A stretch of DNA of 39,854 nucleotides from Streptomyces sp. JJ36 (GTDB lineage: Bacteria > Actinomycetota > Actinomycetes > Streptomycetales > Streptomycetaceae). Below, one piece after another: positions 1-7,775 of this stretch. Location: positions 1 through 39,854 of the forward strand of contig NZ_JACYHE010000055.1 of assembly GCF_021696945.1 (NCBI RefSeq), written 5' to 3'. The notes beneath the pieces are model-generated. The model had not been told where the DNA came from, did not search any database, and saw only the letters and a list, made by a program, of their open reading frames with translations. The position numbers and the translations under genes are program-made. The stretch's first letter is position 1. The number at the start of each line of letters is the position of its first letter.

Positions 1-1
1 C

Positions 2-724
2 GGCCGCGCACCCGCCGCGGGGGCGGCCGCCGGCGCTCTGCCGCTGGGCGCGGTCCGCCGGGAGTGCCGGGGCCTCGCCCGGGCCGCCGTGCGGCTGGAC
101 GCCCCCGCCGTGGACGACGCCATCGCCGCCGCACTCGCCGAGTACGGGCTGATCGAGGCCTGGAACGAGGTGATGATGCCCGCGCTGCGGGCCGTGGGCC
201 GCAAGTGGGCCACCGAGGGCGAGCGCTATGTCGAGGTGGAGCACCTGCTGTCGTGGCACGTGTCCGCCGGGCTGCGACGGCTCGCCGCCCAGGCCCGGCC
301 GGGGTCGGCGCAGGAGCCGCCGGTGCTGCTCGCCTGCGTGCCGGGCGAGCTGCACTCCCTGCCGCTGGAGGCGCTGGCGGCCGGCCTCGGCGAACGCGGG
401 CTGCCGCTCCGGATGTTCGGGGCCGCGGTGCCCGTCCAGGCGCTGGACGACGCCGTGCAGCGCACCGGGCCGTCCGCCGTGGTGCTGTGGTCGCAGTCGC
501 GGGGCACGGCCAGCCGCCCGCTGGCCCGGCATCTGTGCGGGATCGCCTGGGGCGTCCAGGGCGCGCGGCACGGCCCGGCGGTGCTGCTGGGCGGTCCGGG
601 GTGGTCCGGCACGGCGGTCGAGGGCGCCCTCCGCCCGCACGGGCTCCGCGAGGCGCTGGATCTGCTCTCCGCCCTGTTCCGGCCGTCCCCGGCGTCCTCG
701 CCGCCCGCCACACGGCGGGCCTGA
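2..724 (+). CDS. B12-binding MerR-family regulator, LitR/CarH type (5' truncated)
   Basis: This is the C-terminal part of a gene that starts before the window. The frame is open from base 2, and the protein continues upstream of the first available GTG at 89. What remains looks like the cobalamin-binding half of a LitR/CarH-type MerR regulator. There is a helical cap (LIEAWNEVMMPALRAVGRKW, then EVEHLLSWHVSAGL) followed by a Rossmann-like domain with the E-x-H motif (GELHSLPLEAL, His codon at 353-355) that supplies the lower ligand to cobalamin in this family. The DNA-binding N-terminus is outside the window. LitR/CarH proteins repress light-inducible carotenoid and photolyase genes and release DNA when light breaks the adenosyl-cobalamin bond. 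The downstream oxidoreductase and photolyase fit that role. The family call is firm; the photoreceptor function is inferred from context. Confidence 0.8.
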   Translation, partial: GRAPAAGAAAGALPLGAVRRECRGLARAAVRLDAPAVDDAIAAALAEYGLIEAWNEVMMPALRAVGRKWATEGERYVEVEHLLSWHVSAGLRRLAAQARPGSAQEPPVLLACVPGELHSLPLEALAAGLGERGLPLRMFGAAVPVQALDDAVQRTGPSAVVLWSQSRGTASRPLARHLCGIAWGVQGARHGPAVLLGGPGWSGTAVEGALRPHGLREALDLLSALFRPSPASSPPATRRA

Positions 725-918
725 GCCGCCCGCACGGCGCGGCGCGGCCGCTCGCGGGCGGCCCGCGCCCTACGCTGGCCCCGCCCGCGGTGGCCGGCAG
801 CGGGCGCCGTGACGGCGGTCCTGCCCTCGCCCGCCTCCGCAGCACCCGCTCCGCAGACCCGCCGTACGCCTGCCCCCCCCGCACCACGCAGCCCACGGCA
901 CGCACGAAGGGACGCACG

Positions 919-2184
919 ATGATCCCGCCCGACCGGTCCGCCGCCTCCGCGGCCGAGGACGTCCTGGTCGTGGGCGCCGGCGCCGCGGGACTCGCCTGCG
1001 CCCGGGACCTGCTGACGGCGGGGCTCTCCGTCCGCGTACGGGAGGCGTCGGACGCCGTGGGCGGACGGATGCGGACGCTGCGCCGGGGCGGATTCCTGCT
1101 GGACCGCGGGTTCCAGGTGTTCAACACCTCCTACCCCCAGGTGAAGCGCCGGCTGCGGCTGCGGGAGCTGCGGCTCCGCCCGTTCACGCCCGGGGCGCTG
1201 GTGCACACCGACCGCGGCCTGGTGCGGTTCGCCGACCCCACCCGGCGGCCCCGCGACGCGGCCGGGACGCTCACCGGCCGCGTCTTCTCCCCGCGCGACC
1301 TGCTGGCCCTCGGCCTGCTCACGGCACGGGACACGGTGGGTCCGGTCGCGGCGCTCAAGCGGGCTCCGGACCGCACCACCCGGACCGCCCTGGCGGAGGC
1401 GGGTCTCTCCGAGGAGGTGGTGGAGACCTTCCTGCGCCCCTTCCTCTCCGGCGTCTTCCTGGAGGACGAGCTGGAGACCTCGAGCCGCTTCTTCCACCTG
1501 GTGTGGCGGAGCATGTTCCGGGGCACGCTCTGCCTGCCCTCGGCCGGGATCGGCGCCGTGCCGGAACAGCTCGCGGCCGCCCTCCCACCCGGCACCGTAC
1601 GCCTGGAGAGCCCGGTCGAGACGCTGCCGGAGGCGGCGGCCGGCGGCGCACGCGCGGTGGTGGTGGCGACCGGCCCGGCCGACGCGCGGCGGCTGCTGCC
1701 GGACCTCACCGTGCCGGACACCCGGACGGTCACCACCTACTACCACGCGACCCCGGGCCCGGACGACAGCCCGCTGCGCGAGCCCACGCTGGTCGTCGAC
1801 GCCCGCCGCCGCCTGCTCAACACCTGCGTGGTGAGCGAGGTGAACCCGGCCTGCGCCCCGCCCGGCCGGGCGCTGGTGGCCACCTCCGTGCGGGGCCCGG
1901 ACTCGCCCGGCCGGGAGGCGGAGCTGCGGGACGTGCTCTCCGAGGTGTACGCGCGGGACGCCTCGGGCTGGGAAACGGTGGACGTCTGCACCGTGCCCGG
2001 CGCCCTCCCCGCGATGCCACCGCCCCGCCCGCTCAGCCGCACCACCCGCACGGGCGACGGGCGGACCTACGTCTGCGGCGACCACCGGGCGACCGGATCG
2101 CTGCAGGGCGCCCTCGCCTCCGGCGCCCGCGCGGCCCGCGAGGTGCTTGCCGACCTGCGCGCCGGGACCGGCGGCCCCGCCTGA
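919..2184 (+). CDS. FAD-dependent oxidoreductase, phytoene desaturase/amine oxidase-like
   Basis: This 421-residue flavoprotein has an N-terminal Rossmann FAD motif GAGAAG at residues 19-24, followed by the GGRMRT segment typical of the amine oxidase, protoporphyrinogen oxidase and phytoene desaturase superfamily. A C-terminal FAD motif (YVCGDHRATGSLQGALASG) completes the binding site. The start at 919 was chosen because the Rossmann fold begins about 14 residues later and a GAAGGGA ribosome binding site lies at 906-912. The substrate cannot be read from the sequence. It lies between a B12/MerR-type regulator and a photolyase homologue on the same strand, so a light-induced role, perhaps in carotenoid or isoprenoid chemistry, is likely but inferred. 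The 195-base gap upstream may hold its own promoter. Confidence 0.85.
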   Translation: MIPPDRSAASAAEDVLVVGAGAAGLACARDLLTAGLSVRVREASDAVGGRMRTLRRGGFLLDRGFQVFNTSYPQVKRRLRLRELRLRPFTPGALVHTDRGLVRFADPTRRPRDAAGTLTGRVFSPRDLLALGLLTARDTVGPVAALKRAPDRTTRTALAEAGLSEEVVETFLRPFLSGVFLEDELETSSRFFHLVWRSMFRGTLCLPSAGIGAVPEQLAAALPPGTVRLESPVETLPEAAAGGARAVVVATGPADARRLLPDLTVPDTRTVTTYYHATPGPDDSPLREPTLVVDARRRLLNTCVVSEVNPACAPPGRALVATSVRGPDSPGREAELRDVLSEVYARDASGWETVDVCTVPGALPAMPPPRPLSRTTRTGDGRTYVCGDHRATGSLQGALASGARAAREVLADLRAGTGGPA

Positions 2185-2262
2185 ACAGCCACGGCGGCCC
2201 GTCCGGCCTCCCGTCCGTACGCCGCATCTCTCCTACGCCCGCCGTCCACCGCAGGAGCGCCC

Positions 2263-3771
2263 ATGGCACCACGACCGCACTGGCTCTTCGGCGACCAGCT
2301 CGGCCCGCACTTCCTGGACCCCCGGCACGGCGGTCCGGACCGGGACGCGCCCGTGGTGATGATCGAGGCGAAATCCGTGTTCCGGCGCCGCCGCTTCCAC
2401 CGGGCCAAGGCCCACCTGGTGCTGTCCGCGATGCGCCACCGGGCCGCCGAACTGGGCGACCGCGTCCGCTACGTACGGGCCGAGACCTACCGGGAGGGCC
2501 TGCGCAGGGCCGTCGGGAAGGCGGAGGTGACGGTGTGCCACCCGACGTCGCGGGCGGCCCTGTCCCTCGTCGAGTCGCTCGGCCGGGCCGAGGTGCTGCC
2601 GGACCGCACCTCTCTGGTGTCGCGGGACGCCTTCGAGCGGTGGGCGGCGGACCGGCGCGGGAAACACCTGCGGATGGAGGACTTCTACCGCTGGGTGCGG
2701 CAGGAGCACGAGCTGCTGCTGGAGGCCGGCGAACCGGCCGGCGGCCGCTGGAACCTGGACCGGGACAACCGCGAGCCGCCGCCGCGGGACGCCCGCACGC
2801 TGGGAGTCCCCGCCCCGTACCGGCCGCGGGAGGACGAGATCGACGACGAGGTGCGGCACGACCTCGACCGCTGGGAGCGGGCGGGCGAGGTGCGCTTCGT
2901 CGGCCGCGACGCGCCGCGCCGCTTCCCGGCGACCCGGCGTCAGGCGCTCACGGCGCTGCGCCGGTTCGTACGGGACCGGCTGCCCGCCTTCGGCCCGTAC
3001 GAGGACGCGATGCTCGCCGACGACCCGGTGCTGAGCCACTCGCTGCTCTCCGCACCGCTCAACCTGGGCCTGCTGCACCCGGCCGAGTGCGTGGAGCGCG
3101 CCGAGGCCGCGTGGCGGGCCGGGGACGCGCCGCTGAACAGCACCGAGGGGTTCGTCCGGCAGGTGGCGGGCTGGCGGGAGTACGTGCGCCGGCTCTACTG
3201 GCACTTCGGGGAGGACTACCGGCACCGGAACGCGCTGGGGCACCGCGCGCCGCTGCCGGAGTGGTTCCGGGAGCTGGACGCGGACGCGGTGACGGCCCGC
3301 TGCCTGTCCACGGTGCTGGCGCAGGTGCGCGACACCGGCTGGACGCACCACATCCCGCGCCTGATGGTGCTGGGCAGCCACGCGCTCCAGCGGGGCTGGG
3401 ACCCGGAGGCGGTCACCGAGTGGTTCCACCACAGCTTCGTGGACGGCTACGACTGGGTGATGGTCCCCAACGTGGTGGGGATGTCGCAGTACGCGGACGG
3501 CGGCCGGATGACGACCAAGCCGTACACCACCGGCGGTGCCTACATCGACCGGATGAGCGACCTGTGCGGCCGCTGCGCCTACCGGCCGGACCGGCGCACG
3601 GGCGCGGAGGCGTGCCCGTACACCGCCGGCTACTGGGCCTTTCTGCACCGGCACCGCGACCGGCTGTCCCGCAACCACCGCACCGCGCAGGCCGTACGCG
3701 GGCTGGACCGGCTACGGGACCTGCCGGAGCTGCTGGCGGAGTGGGAGGACCGCGGCGACGCACCGCCCTGA
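2263..3771 (+). CDS. Cryptochrome/photolyase family protein, iron-sulfur (PhrB-like) class
   Basis: This 502-residue protein belongs to the deoxyribodipyrimidine photolyase-related family (FeS-BCP group). It opens with the antenna-domain segment HWLFGDQLGP and ends in the FAD-binding helical domain (WREYVRRLYW, GWTHHIPRLMVLG, WVMVPNVVGMSQYADGG). Cys347, Cys435, Cys438 and Cys451 have spacings of 88, 3 and 13 residues. From memory this is exactly the spacing of the 4Fe-4S ligands in Agrobacterium PhrB (C350, C438, C441, C454). Characterised members repair (6-4) photoproducts or act as blue-light receptors. An AGGAG site at 2253-2257 lies five bases before the ATG. Only 78 bases separate it from the oxidoreductase, so the two are probably co-transcribed. 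It converges with the next gene. Confidence 0.93.
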   Translation: MAPRPHWLFGDQLGPHFLDPRHGGPDRDAPVVMIEAKSVFRRRRFHRAKAHLVLSAMRHRAAELGDRVRYVRAETYREGLRRAVGKAEVTVCHPTSRAALSLVESLGRAEVLPDRTSLVSRDAFERWAADRRGKHLRMEDFYRWVRQEHELLLEAGEPAGGRWNLDRDNREPPPRDARTLGVPAPYRPREDEIDDEVRHDLDRWERAGEVRFVGRDAPRRFPATRRQALTALRRFVRDRLPAFGPYEDAMLADDPVLSHSLLSAPLNLGLLHPAECVERAEAAWRAGDAPLNSTEGFVRQVAGWREYVRRLYWHFGEDYRHRNALGHRAPLPEWFRELDADAVTARCLSTVLAQVRDTGWTHHIPRLMVLGSHALQRGWDPEAVTEWFHHSFVDGYDWVMVPNVVGMSQYADGGRMTTKPYTTGGAYIDRMSDLCGRCAYRPDRRTGAEACPYTAGYWAFLHRHRDRLSRNHRTAQAVRGLDRLRDLPELLAEWEDRGDAPP

Positions 3772-3806
3772 GGCCGGGGGCGGTGCGCCGCCGATGTGCG
3801 GCCTCA
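3769..3806. terminator. Hairpin joining two convergent stop codons
   Basis: Perfect 8-base arms TGAGGCCG (3769-3776) and CGGCCTCA (3799-3806) flank an inner hairpin GGCGG-TGCG-CCGCC (3779-3792). The outer arms contain the stop codons of both convergent genes. It has no U-tract, as usual in actinobacteria, and probably serves both strands as a terminator. Confidence 0.6.
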
Positions 3807-4832
3807 GCCGCTCAGGCCCCAGGAGACGGCCATGTGGTACGCCGCGCAGATGTTCACGTCGAGCACATAGGCCGCCGCCCGGCCGCACTGCGCCGTGCCC
3901 GTGCCCGGATCGACGGGCTGGCCGTGGCCCATGCCGGTGATCTCGTACGCCTCGACGACCGGCCGCCCGGCCGCGTCCTCGTAGACCCGGTGCGGATACC
4001 CGGCGACCTGGTCGGTCGTCTCCGGCACCGCGTCCGTACCGTGCACGTCCGTCCACTGCTCGACGAGCTCACGCTGGTTGGTGGGGGCCACGGTGTAGTC
4101 GGCGGTGCCGTGCCAGACGGAGAGGACCGGCCACGGGCCGGCGTGCGAGGAGGCGCCGCGCACCAGGTCGCCCCAGGCGCCCGGGCTCTTGTTCACCCCC
4201 GGGTTCATGCAGGTGAAGGCGTACACCATGCTGGTCGCGCACCGGTAGGGCAGTCCGGCGACCACGCCGCCGCCCGCGAACCGGTCGGGGTAGGCGGCCA
4301 TCATCACGGCGGTCATGGCCCCGCCGGCGGAGAGCCCCGTGACGTACGTCCGCTCCGGGTCCACGCCGTGTGCGGAGCGCATCCAGGCGGCCATCTGAGC
4401 GATCGACAGCGCCTCGCCGCGGCCCCGGGCGGTGTCCGTGCCCTGGAACCAGTTGAAGCACCGGTTGAAGTTGTTCGTGCTGCGCTGCTCCGGCAGCACC
4501 ACGGCGAAGCGCATCCGGTCGGCCAGCTCCGTCCAGCCGGTCTCGTCGTCGTACGCCGCGGCGCTCTGCGTGCAGCCGTGCAGCGCCACGACCAGCGGCC
4601 GGTCGCTCGCCAGACCGTCCGGCACATAGGTGAACATCCGGAGACCACCGGGGTTCGAGCCGAAGGCGGTGACCTCCTGGAGCCCCGCCGCCGAGGCCGG
4701 CGCCGGCGGGGTGCCGAGGAGCAGGGCCAGAGCGGCCAGCAGCGAGGTGACCAGGGACCGCCGGAGGCGGCGGCGTCTCGCGGGTGCGGTGCGGTGGGGA
4801 CGGCACTCGGGGGTGCGCATCGGGTTGCCCAT
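3804..4832 (-). CDS. Secreted PHB depolymerase-family esterase
   Basis: This is a 342-residue alpha/beta hydrolase of the extracellular short-chain PHA depolymerase / carbohydrate esterase type. An arginine-rich N-terminus followed by a hydrophobic stretch and PAPASA (residues 21-48) is a typical signal peptide. The oxyanion motif HGCTQS lies at 85-90, the lipase box GLSAGG puts the nucleophile at Ser168, HGTADYTV probably carries the acid, and GMGHGQ gives His303. Cysteines around NRCFNWF and the C-terminal CGR and NICAAYH are consistent with secreted disulfides. The ATG at 4832 was chosen over upstream options because GGGAGA lies about seven bases before it; another ATG lies 12 bases further in. 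Substrate (polyhydroxyalkanoate or a feruloyl/acetyl ester) is not decided by sequence. Confidence 0.85.
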   Translation of the reverse strand: MGNPMRTPECRPHRTAPARRRRLRRSLVTSLLAALALLLGTPPAPASAAGLQEVTAFGSNPGGLRMFTYVPDGLASDRPLVVALHGCTQSAAAYDDETGWTELADRMRFAVVLPEQRSTNNFNRCFNWFQGTDTARGRGEALSIAQMAAWMRSAHGVDPERTYVTGLSAGGAMTAVMMAAYPDRFAGGGVVAGLPYRCATSMVYAFTCMNPGVNKSPGAWGDLVRGASSHAGPWPVLSVWHGTADYTVAPTNQRELVEQWTDVHGTDAVPETTDQVAGYPHRVYEDAAGRPVVEAYEITGMGHGQPVDPGTGTAQCGRAAAYVLDVNICAAYHMAVSWGLSG

Positions 4833-5016
4833 CGCGGCTCTCCCAACAGGTAGGGAACATGGGGGGTTTCGTTCCGATGCGCTGGACCGTAGGACCGCCC
4901 GGGGGCCGCGCCTACCGCACCCGGCCACACTTTCCGGGGCCGCACATGGCGACCCCGCACACCCGTACGGCCGCCTCCTCTAGAGTGCGGGCACGGCACG
5001 ACGGAGGGGGCGCGAC

Positions 5017-5805
5017 ATGACGGCACGGGAGGGCTCCGGACAGGGGCAGGCGCAAGGCTCCGGGCAAGGGGGCCCCGGGCAGCGAGGGGGCTCCGGCGCG
5101 GCGATCAGCCTGGAGAAGGTGCGGCAGACGGCACCCGGGCTGGTCAGTCTCTACAAGCAGGCAGGCGTCAGCCTGGAGAAGCGGCGGCTCTCCGGCGAGC
5201 GCGCCGCCGTCTACCTGGTGCTGGACCGCTCGGGCTCCATGCGCCCGTACTACCGGGACGGCTCCGTCCAGCACCTCGCGGAGCAGGCCCTGGGGCTCGC
5301 CGCGCACTTCGACGACGACGGGGTGGTGCCGGTGGTCTTCTTCAGCACGGAGGTCGACGGGCTCGACGAGGTGTCGCTGCACGGCTACGAGGGCCGGATC
5401 GGCGCCCTGCACGACCGTCTCGGCCACATGGGCCGCACCAACTACCACCTGGCCATGCAGGCCGTCGTCGACCACTACCGGGCGAGCGGAGCGACCGACC
5501 CGGCCTTCGTGATCTTCCAGACGGACGGCGGGCCCACGTCCCGCTCCGCCGCCGAACGGGTGCTGTGCGACAGTGCGGACCTTCCCCTCTTCTGGCAGTT
5601 CGTGGGCTTCGGCACGGACGAGTTCCGCTTCCTGCGGAAGCTGGACGAGCTGCCCGTCCCGGGCAAGCGCCGGGTGGACAACGCCGGCTTCTTCGCCGCG
5701 GGCCGGGACCCCCGCGCCCTCCCCGACGCCGAGCTCTACGACCGCCTCACCGACGAGTTCCCTGACTGGCTCCGCGACGCCCGCGCGGCGGGGGTCCTGG
5801 GCTGA
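5017..5805 (+). CDS. VWA-domain protein, TerF-like (tellurium-resistance associated family)
   Basis: This 262-residue cytoplasmic protein contains one von Willebrand A domain. The MIDAS metal site is complete: DRSGS at residues 70-74, Thr141 in GRTNY and Asp170 in QTDGG. A Gly/Gln-rich flexible N-terminus (residues 2-27) precedes the conserved entry segment ISLEKVRQTAPGLVSLYKQA, which is characteristic of the vWA-TerF group. In Streptomyces these proteins work with TerD-family calcium-binding proteins, but no terD gene lies beside it here. The ATG follows GGAGGGGG (5003-5010) by six bases. It is divergent from the esterase. A TAGAGT hexamer at 4981-4986 could be a -10 element, though no convincing -35 was seen. 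Confidence 0.85.
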   Translation: MTAREGSGQGQAQGSGQGGPGQRGGSGAAISLEKVRQTAPGLVSLYKQAGVSLEKRRLSGERAAVYLVLDRSGSMRPYYRDGSVQHLAEQALGLAAHFDDDGVVPVVFFSTEVDGLDEVSLHGYEGRIGALHDRLGHMGRTNYHLAMQAVVDHYRASGATDPAFVIFQTDGGPTSRSAAERVLCDSADLPLFWQFVGFGTDEFRFLRKLDELPVPGKRRVDNAGFFAAGRDPRALPDAELYDRLTDEFPDWLRDARAAGVLG

Positions 5806-6233
5806 TCCACCGCCGACCCCTCCCGGGCCGGGGCCCCGCCGTCACGGGCCGGGGCCGAGGACCGGCCGTCACGGGCCGGGACGCGCCCGGGCCGCGCCGC
5901 CGTCGCGGGTGCGGGACCCCGAGGCCCTTCCGGGTGTAGACCCGGCCCGCCAGGCCGTGGGGCGGGCTCGGCAGGCCGGGCGCCGGACGACCGGACCCCT
6001 GTGACGGAGGCCGGGCGCCGGAAGCCGGCCCGCACCGGCCCCGTGTTGGGCGGCGGACGCCCGGCCGCGCCAGGCCGCGACCCGCGTGCCCGCCCGGGCC
6101 TACCGCCTGGGCGGCCGGGCGCACCCGGGCCGCGCGAGGGTCCACCCGCCGCACCGAACCCCCATCTGACGCGGTGGAGATGCGCTCGCGCGGGTACGCG
6201 GGCAGAGTCGCCAGAGAGAGAAAGGTGCCTGTC
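5806..6233. other. Intergenic, 428 bases, with a direct repeat
   Basis: Very GC-rich spacer with no convincing gene; the open frame at 6001-6237 lacks a ribosome site and any recognisable fold. It contains GCCGTCACGGGCCGGG twice (5838-5853 and 5865-5880, 27 bases apart). The ribosome binding site of the next gene is at 6217-6224. Confidence 0.6.
5838..5880. repeat. 16-base direct repeat, two copies
   Basis: Exact copies of GCCGTCACGGGCCGGG occupy 5838-5853 and 5865-5880, about 35-75 bases after the VWA gene stop. Function is unknown. The sequence can also fold into GC hairpins that could help end transcription. Confidence 0.5.
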
Positions 6234-6806
6234 GTGATTCTTCGCCGTATCGCCCGCCCGCTGCTGGCCGCCATCTTCGTCTCCGGTGGTATCAACGCCC
6301 TGCGCCAGACGGAGGGCCATGCCAAGGCCGTGCAACCGTTCCTGGACCGGACGGTGGGCCGGCGCTCCGAGGATCTGCCGGACGCCGTACCCACCGATCC
6401 GGAGACGCTGGTCCGGATCGACGCCGTGCTCAAGCTGGGCGGCGGGGTGGCGCTCGCGTTCGGCTGGGCGCCGCGCGTGGCGGCGACGGTCCTGCTCGGG
6501 ACCCTGGTCTCGACGACGGCGGCGGCGCACCGCTTCTGGGAGGAGGAGGACGAGGGCACCCGCAACGACCAGCTCATCCACTTCCTGAAGAACGCCGGTC
6601 TGGCCGGCGGCCTGCTGCTGGCGGTCGCCGACACCGAGGGCAAGCCCTCGGTGGCCTGGCGGGCCCGGCACACGGCCCAGCTGACGAGCCGGCAGCTCAG
6701 CGGCACCACCCGGACGGCGCAGCGCAAGGCGCAGAAGAACGTACGTCAGATGCAGCGCCAGTCGAAGGACGGGGTGCGCCGCGCGCGCAAGGCGGTACGG
6801 CGCTGA
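6234..6806 (+). CDS. DoxX-family membrane protein
   Basis: This 190-residue protein has the DoxX/DoxD-like layout. It starts with RRIARPLLAAIFVSGGINAL, followed by a polar loop (SEDLPDAVPTDPETLVRID) and three further hydrophobic segments around residues 65-105 and 120-140. The final 40 residues form a highly basic tail (KAQKNVRQMQRQSKDG, RRARKAVRR), probably cytoplasmic and membrane- or nucleic-acid-associated. GTG at 6234 was chosen because GAGAAAGG ends nine bases upstream; GTG 6225 abuts the ribosome site and ATG 6174 lacks one. DoxX proteins are linked to redox or thiol stress in actinobacteria, but the specific role here is unknown. It ends 17 bases from the convergent ATPase gene. Confidence 0.8.
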   Translation: MILRRIARPLLAAIFVSGGINALRQTEGHAKAVQPFLDRTVGRRSEDLPDAVPTDPETLVRIDAVLKLGGGVALAFGWAPRVAATVLLGTLVSTTAAAHRFWEEEDEGTRNDQLIHFLKNAGLAGGLLLAVADTEGKPSVAWRARHTAQLTSRQLSGTTRTAQRKAQKNVRQMQRQSKDGVRRARKAVRR

Positions 6807-6811
6807 GTAGG

Positions 6812-6839
6812 GCCCGGCCCGCGTCAGCGCGGGTCGGGC
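6812..6839. terminator. 12-base-pair hairpin at convergent gene ends
   Basis: Arms 6812-6823 and 6828-6839 pair over 12 positions (one G-U) around the loop TCAG. The loop contains the stop codon of the minus-strand ATPase gene, and the stem begins just after the DoxX stop. This is a likely bidirectional terminator. Confidence 0.65.
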
Positions 6840-7495
6840 ACGCGCATCTCGAACCAGGTGTTCTTGCCCCGCGGCAGCAGGTCGACGCCCCAGCGGTCGG
6901 CGAGCTTGTCGACGAGCCACAGCCCCCGGCCGCTGGTGTCCATCTCGTGCACGGGCAGCAGACACGGCAGGCCCCGGGAGGGGTCGCGCACCTCGATACG
7001 GATCCAGCCGCGGCGGCGCAGCATGCGCAGGCCGAAGGTGTGTGCGCCGGTGTGGCGGACGGCGTTGCCGACGAGTTCGGAGACGAGCAGCACGGCGTGC
7101 TCGGCGGGCTGGGCCGGCAGGGCCCAGCGCTGCTGGGTCACGGCCTCGGTGAGACGGCGGGCGGTGCACGCGGACTCGGGACGGTTGGGGAGCCGCACCT
7201 CCTGATCGGTGGGGTCCCCGACGAGCTCGAGCGCGGCGCCCGGGGACGTCGGCCCGTCCGGGACGCCCGCTGCGCCACCCCTCGCCATCCCGCTGTCCAC
7301 GGTCGCGGCTCCCGTTGTTCCGACGCCTGTCCACGCGGCGTCCGCGGCCGCGGCGCCCGGCAGCCGGCCGACCGTACGCGACACGTCACGCTGTCCCGCC
7401 ATGCGGTCCATCATGCCGGGTGCAAGCACACTTCGGGGACCGTACGCAGGAATTGGTGACTCCGGGGTCACGACGGGAGCACGCTCCGTCGGCAT
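6824..7495 (-). CDS. ATP-binding protein, RsbW-like anti-sigma/HATPase family
   Basis: This protein of about 223 residues ends in a GHKL ATPase domain of the HATPase_c_2 (RsbW/SpoIIAB) type that is greatly expanded in Streptomyces. The N-box is SELVGNAVRH, the first glycine motif VRDPSRGLP and the second GRGLWLVDKLADRWGV. The first ~95 residues are low-complexity Ala/Gly/Thr and probably disordered. Family members act as anti-sigma factors or orphan regulatory kinases. No partner anti-sigma antagonist or sigma gene is adjacent. The start is uncertain: ATG 7495 is listed, but GTG 7471 (VTPESPIPAYGP) and ATG 7414 (MMDRMAG) are also possible, and none has a strong ribosome site. An inverted repeat lies at 7541-7572 upstream. 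Confidence 0.8.
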   Translation of the reverse strand: MPTERAPVVTPESPIPAYGPRSVLAPGMMDRMAGQRDVSRTVGRLPGAAAADAAWTGVGTTGAATVDSGMARGGAAGVPDGPTSPGAALELVGDPTDQEVRLPNRPESACTARRLTEAVTQQRWALPAQPAEHAVLLVSELVGNAVRHTGAHTFGLRMLRRRGWIRIEVRDPSRGLPCLLPVHEMDTSGRGLWLVDKLADRWGVDLLPRGKNTWFEMRVPDPR

Positions 7496-7540
7496 ATGAC
7501 AACAGTGAGGGCGGCGGACCGGCACACCACTGACCTGCGG

Positions 7541-7572
7541 CATCCCGTGACACACGGGCACATGACGGGATG
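7541..7572. promoter_or_regulatory. Nested inverted repeat upstream of the anti-sigma-type ATPase
   Basis: The outer arms are CATCCCGT (7541-7548) and ACGGGATG (7565-7572). A nested palindrome has arms CCCGTG (7544-7549) and CACGGG (7553-7558). Together they give three CCCGT/ACGGG half-sites in 30 bases, about 46 bases upstream of the proposed ATG of the minus-strand gene. It looks like an operator; no known regulator site was recognised. Confidence 0.4.
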
Positions 7573-7692
7573 TGTGGCGACCGCGGGCCACCATCGCTTT
7601 GTCGAGAAGGACCTCCATCCCCCGGACGGCGGGCGCGAGGGCGGCGCGGCGCGCGCCACCCCCCGCCACCCCGGCTGCGCCGGACAGCTCTT

Positions 7693-7732
7693 CCCGGACT
7701 CCTCGCCCGGGCTCCTCAGCCCGGACTGCTCA
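7693..7732. repeat. Imperfect 13-base tandem repeat, three copies
   Basis: Copies at 7693-7705, 7706-7719 and 7720-7732 share the pattern CCCGG-(a/g)-CT-(c/g)-CTC. They are followed by the palindrome CACCCCGGGGTG (7731-7742). They sit just downstream of the minus-strand hydratase stop and may contribute to termination. Confidence 0.4.
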
Positions 7733-7775
7733 CCCCGGGGTGCCCCGGGCCGCCCCCGAGGCGGCGGCGCACCGC

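Noticed and set aside
226..2085. Long minus-strand open frame opposite the regulator and oxidoreductase
   Set aside because: Arg/Gly/Ala-rich translation without a recognisable domain, antisense to two clear genes; typical GC-rich shadow frame.
6001..6237. Small plus-strand frame before the DoxX gene
   Set aside because: No ribosome site, Pro/Gly/Arg-rich, and overlaps the ribosome site and start of the DoxX gene.
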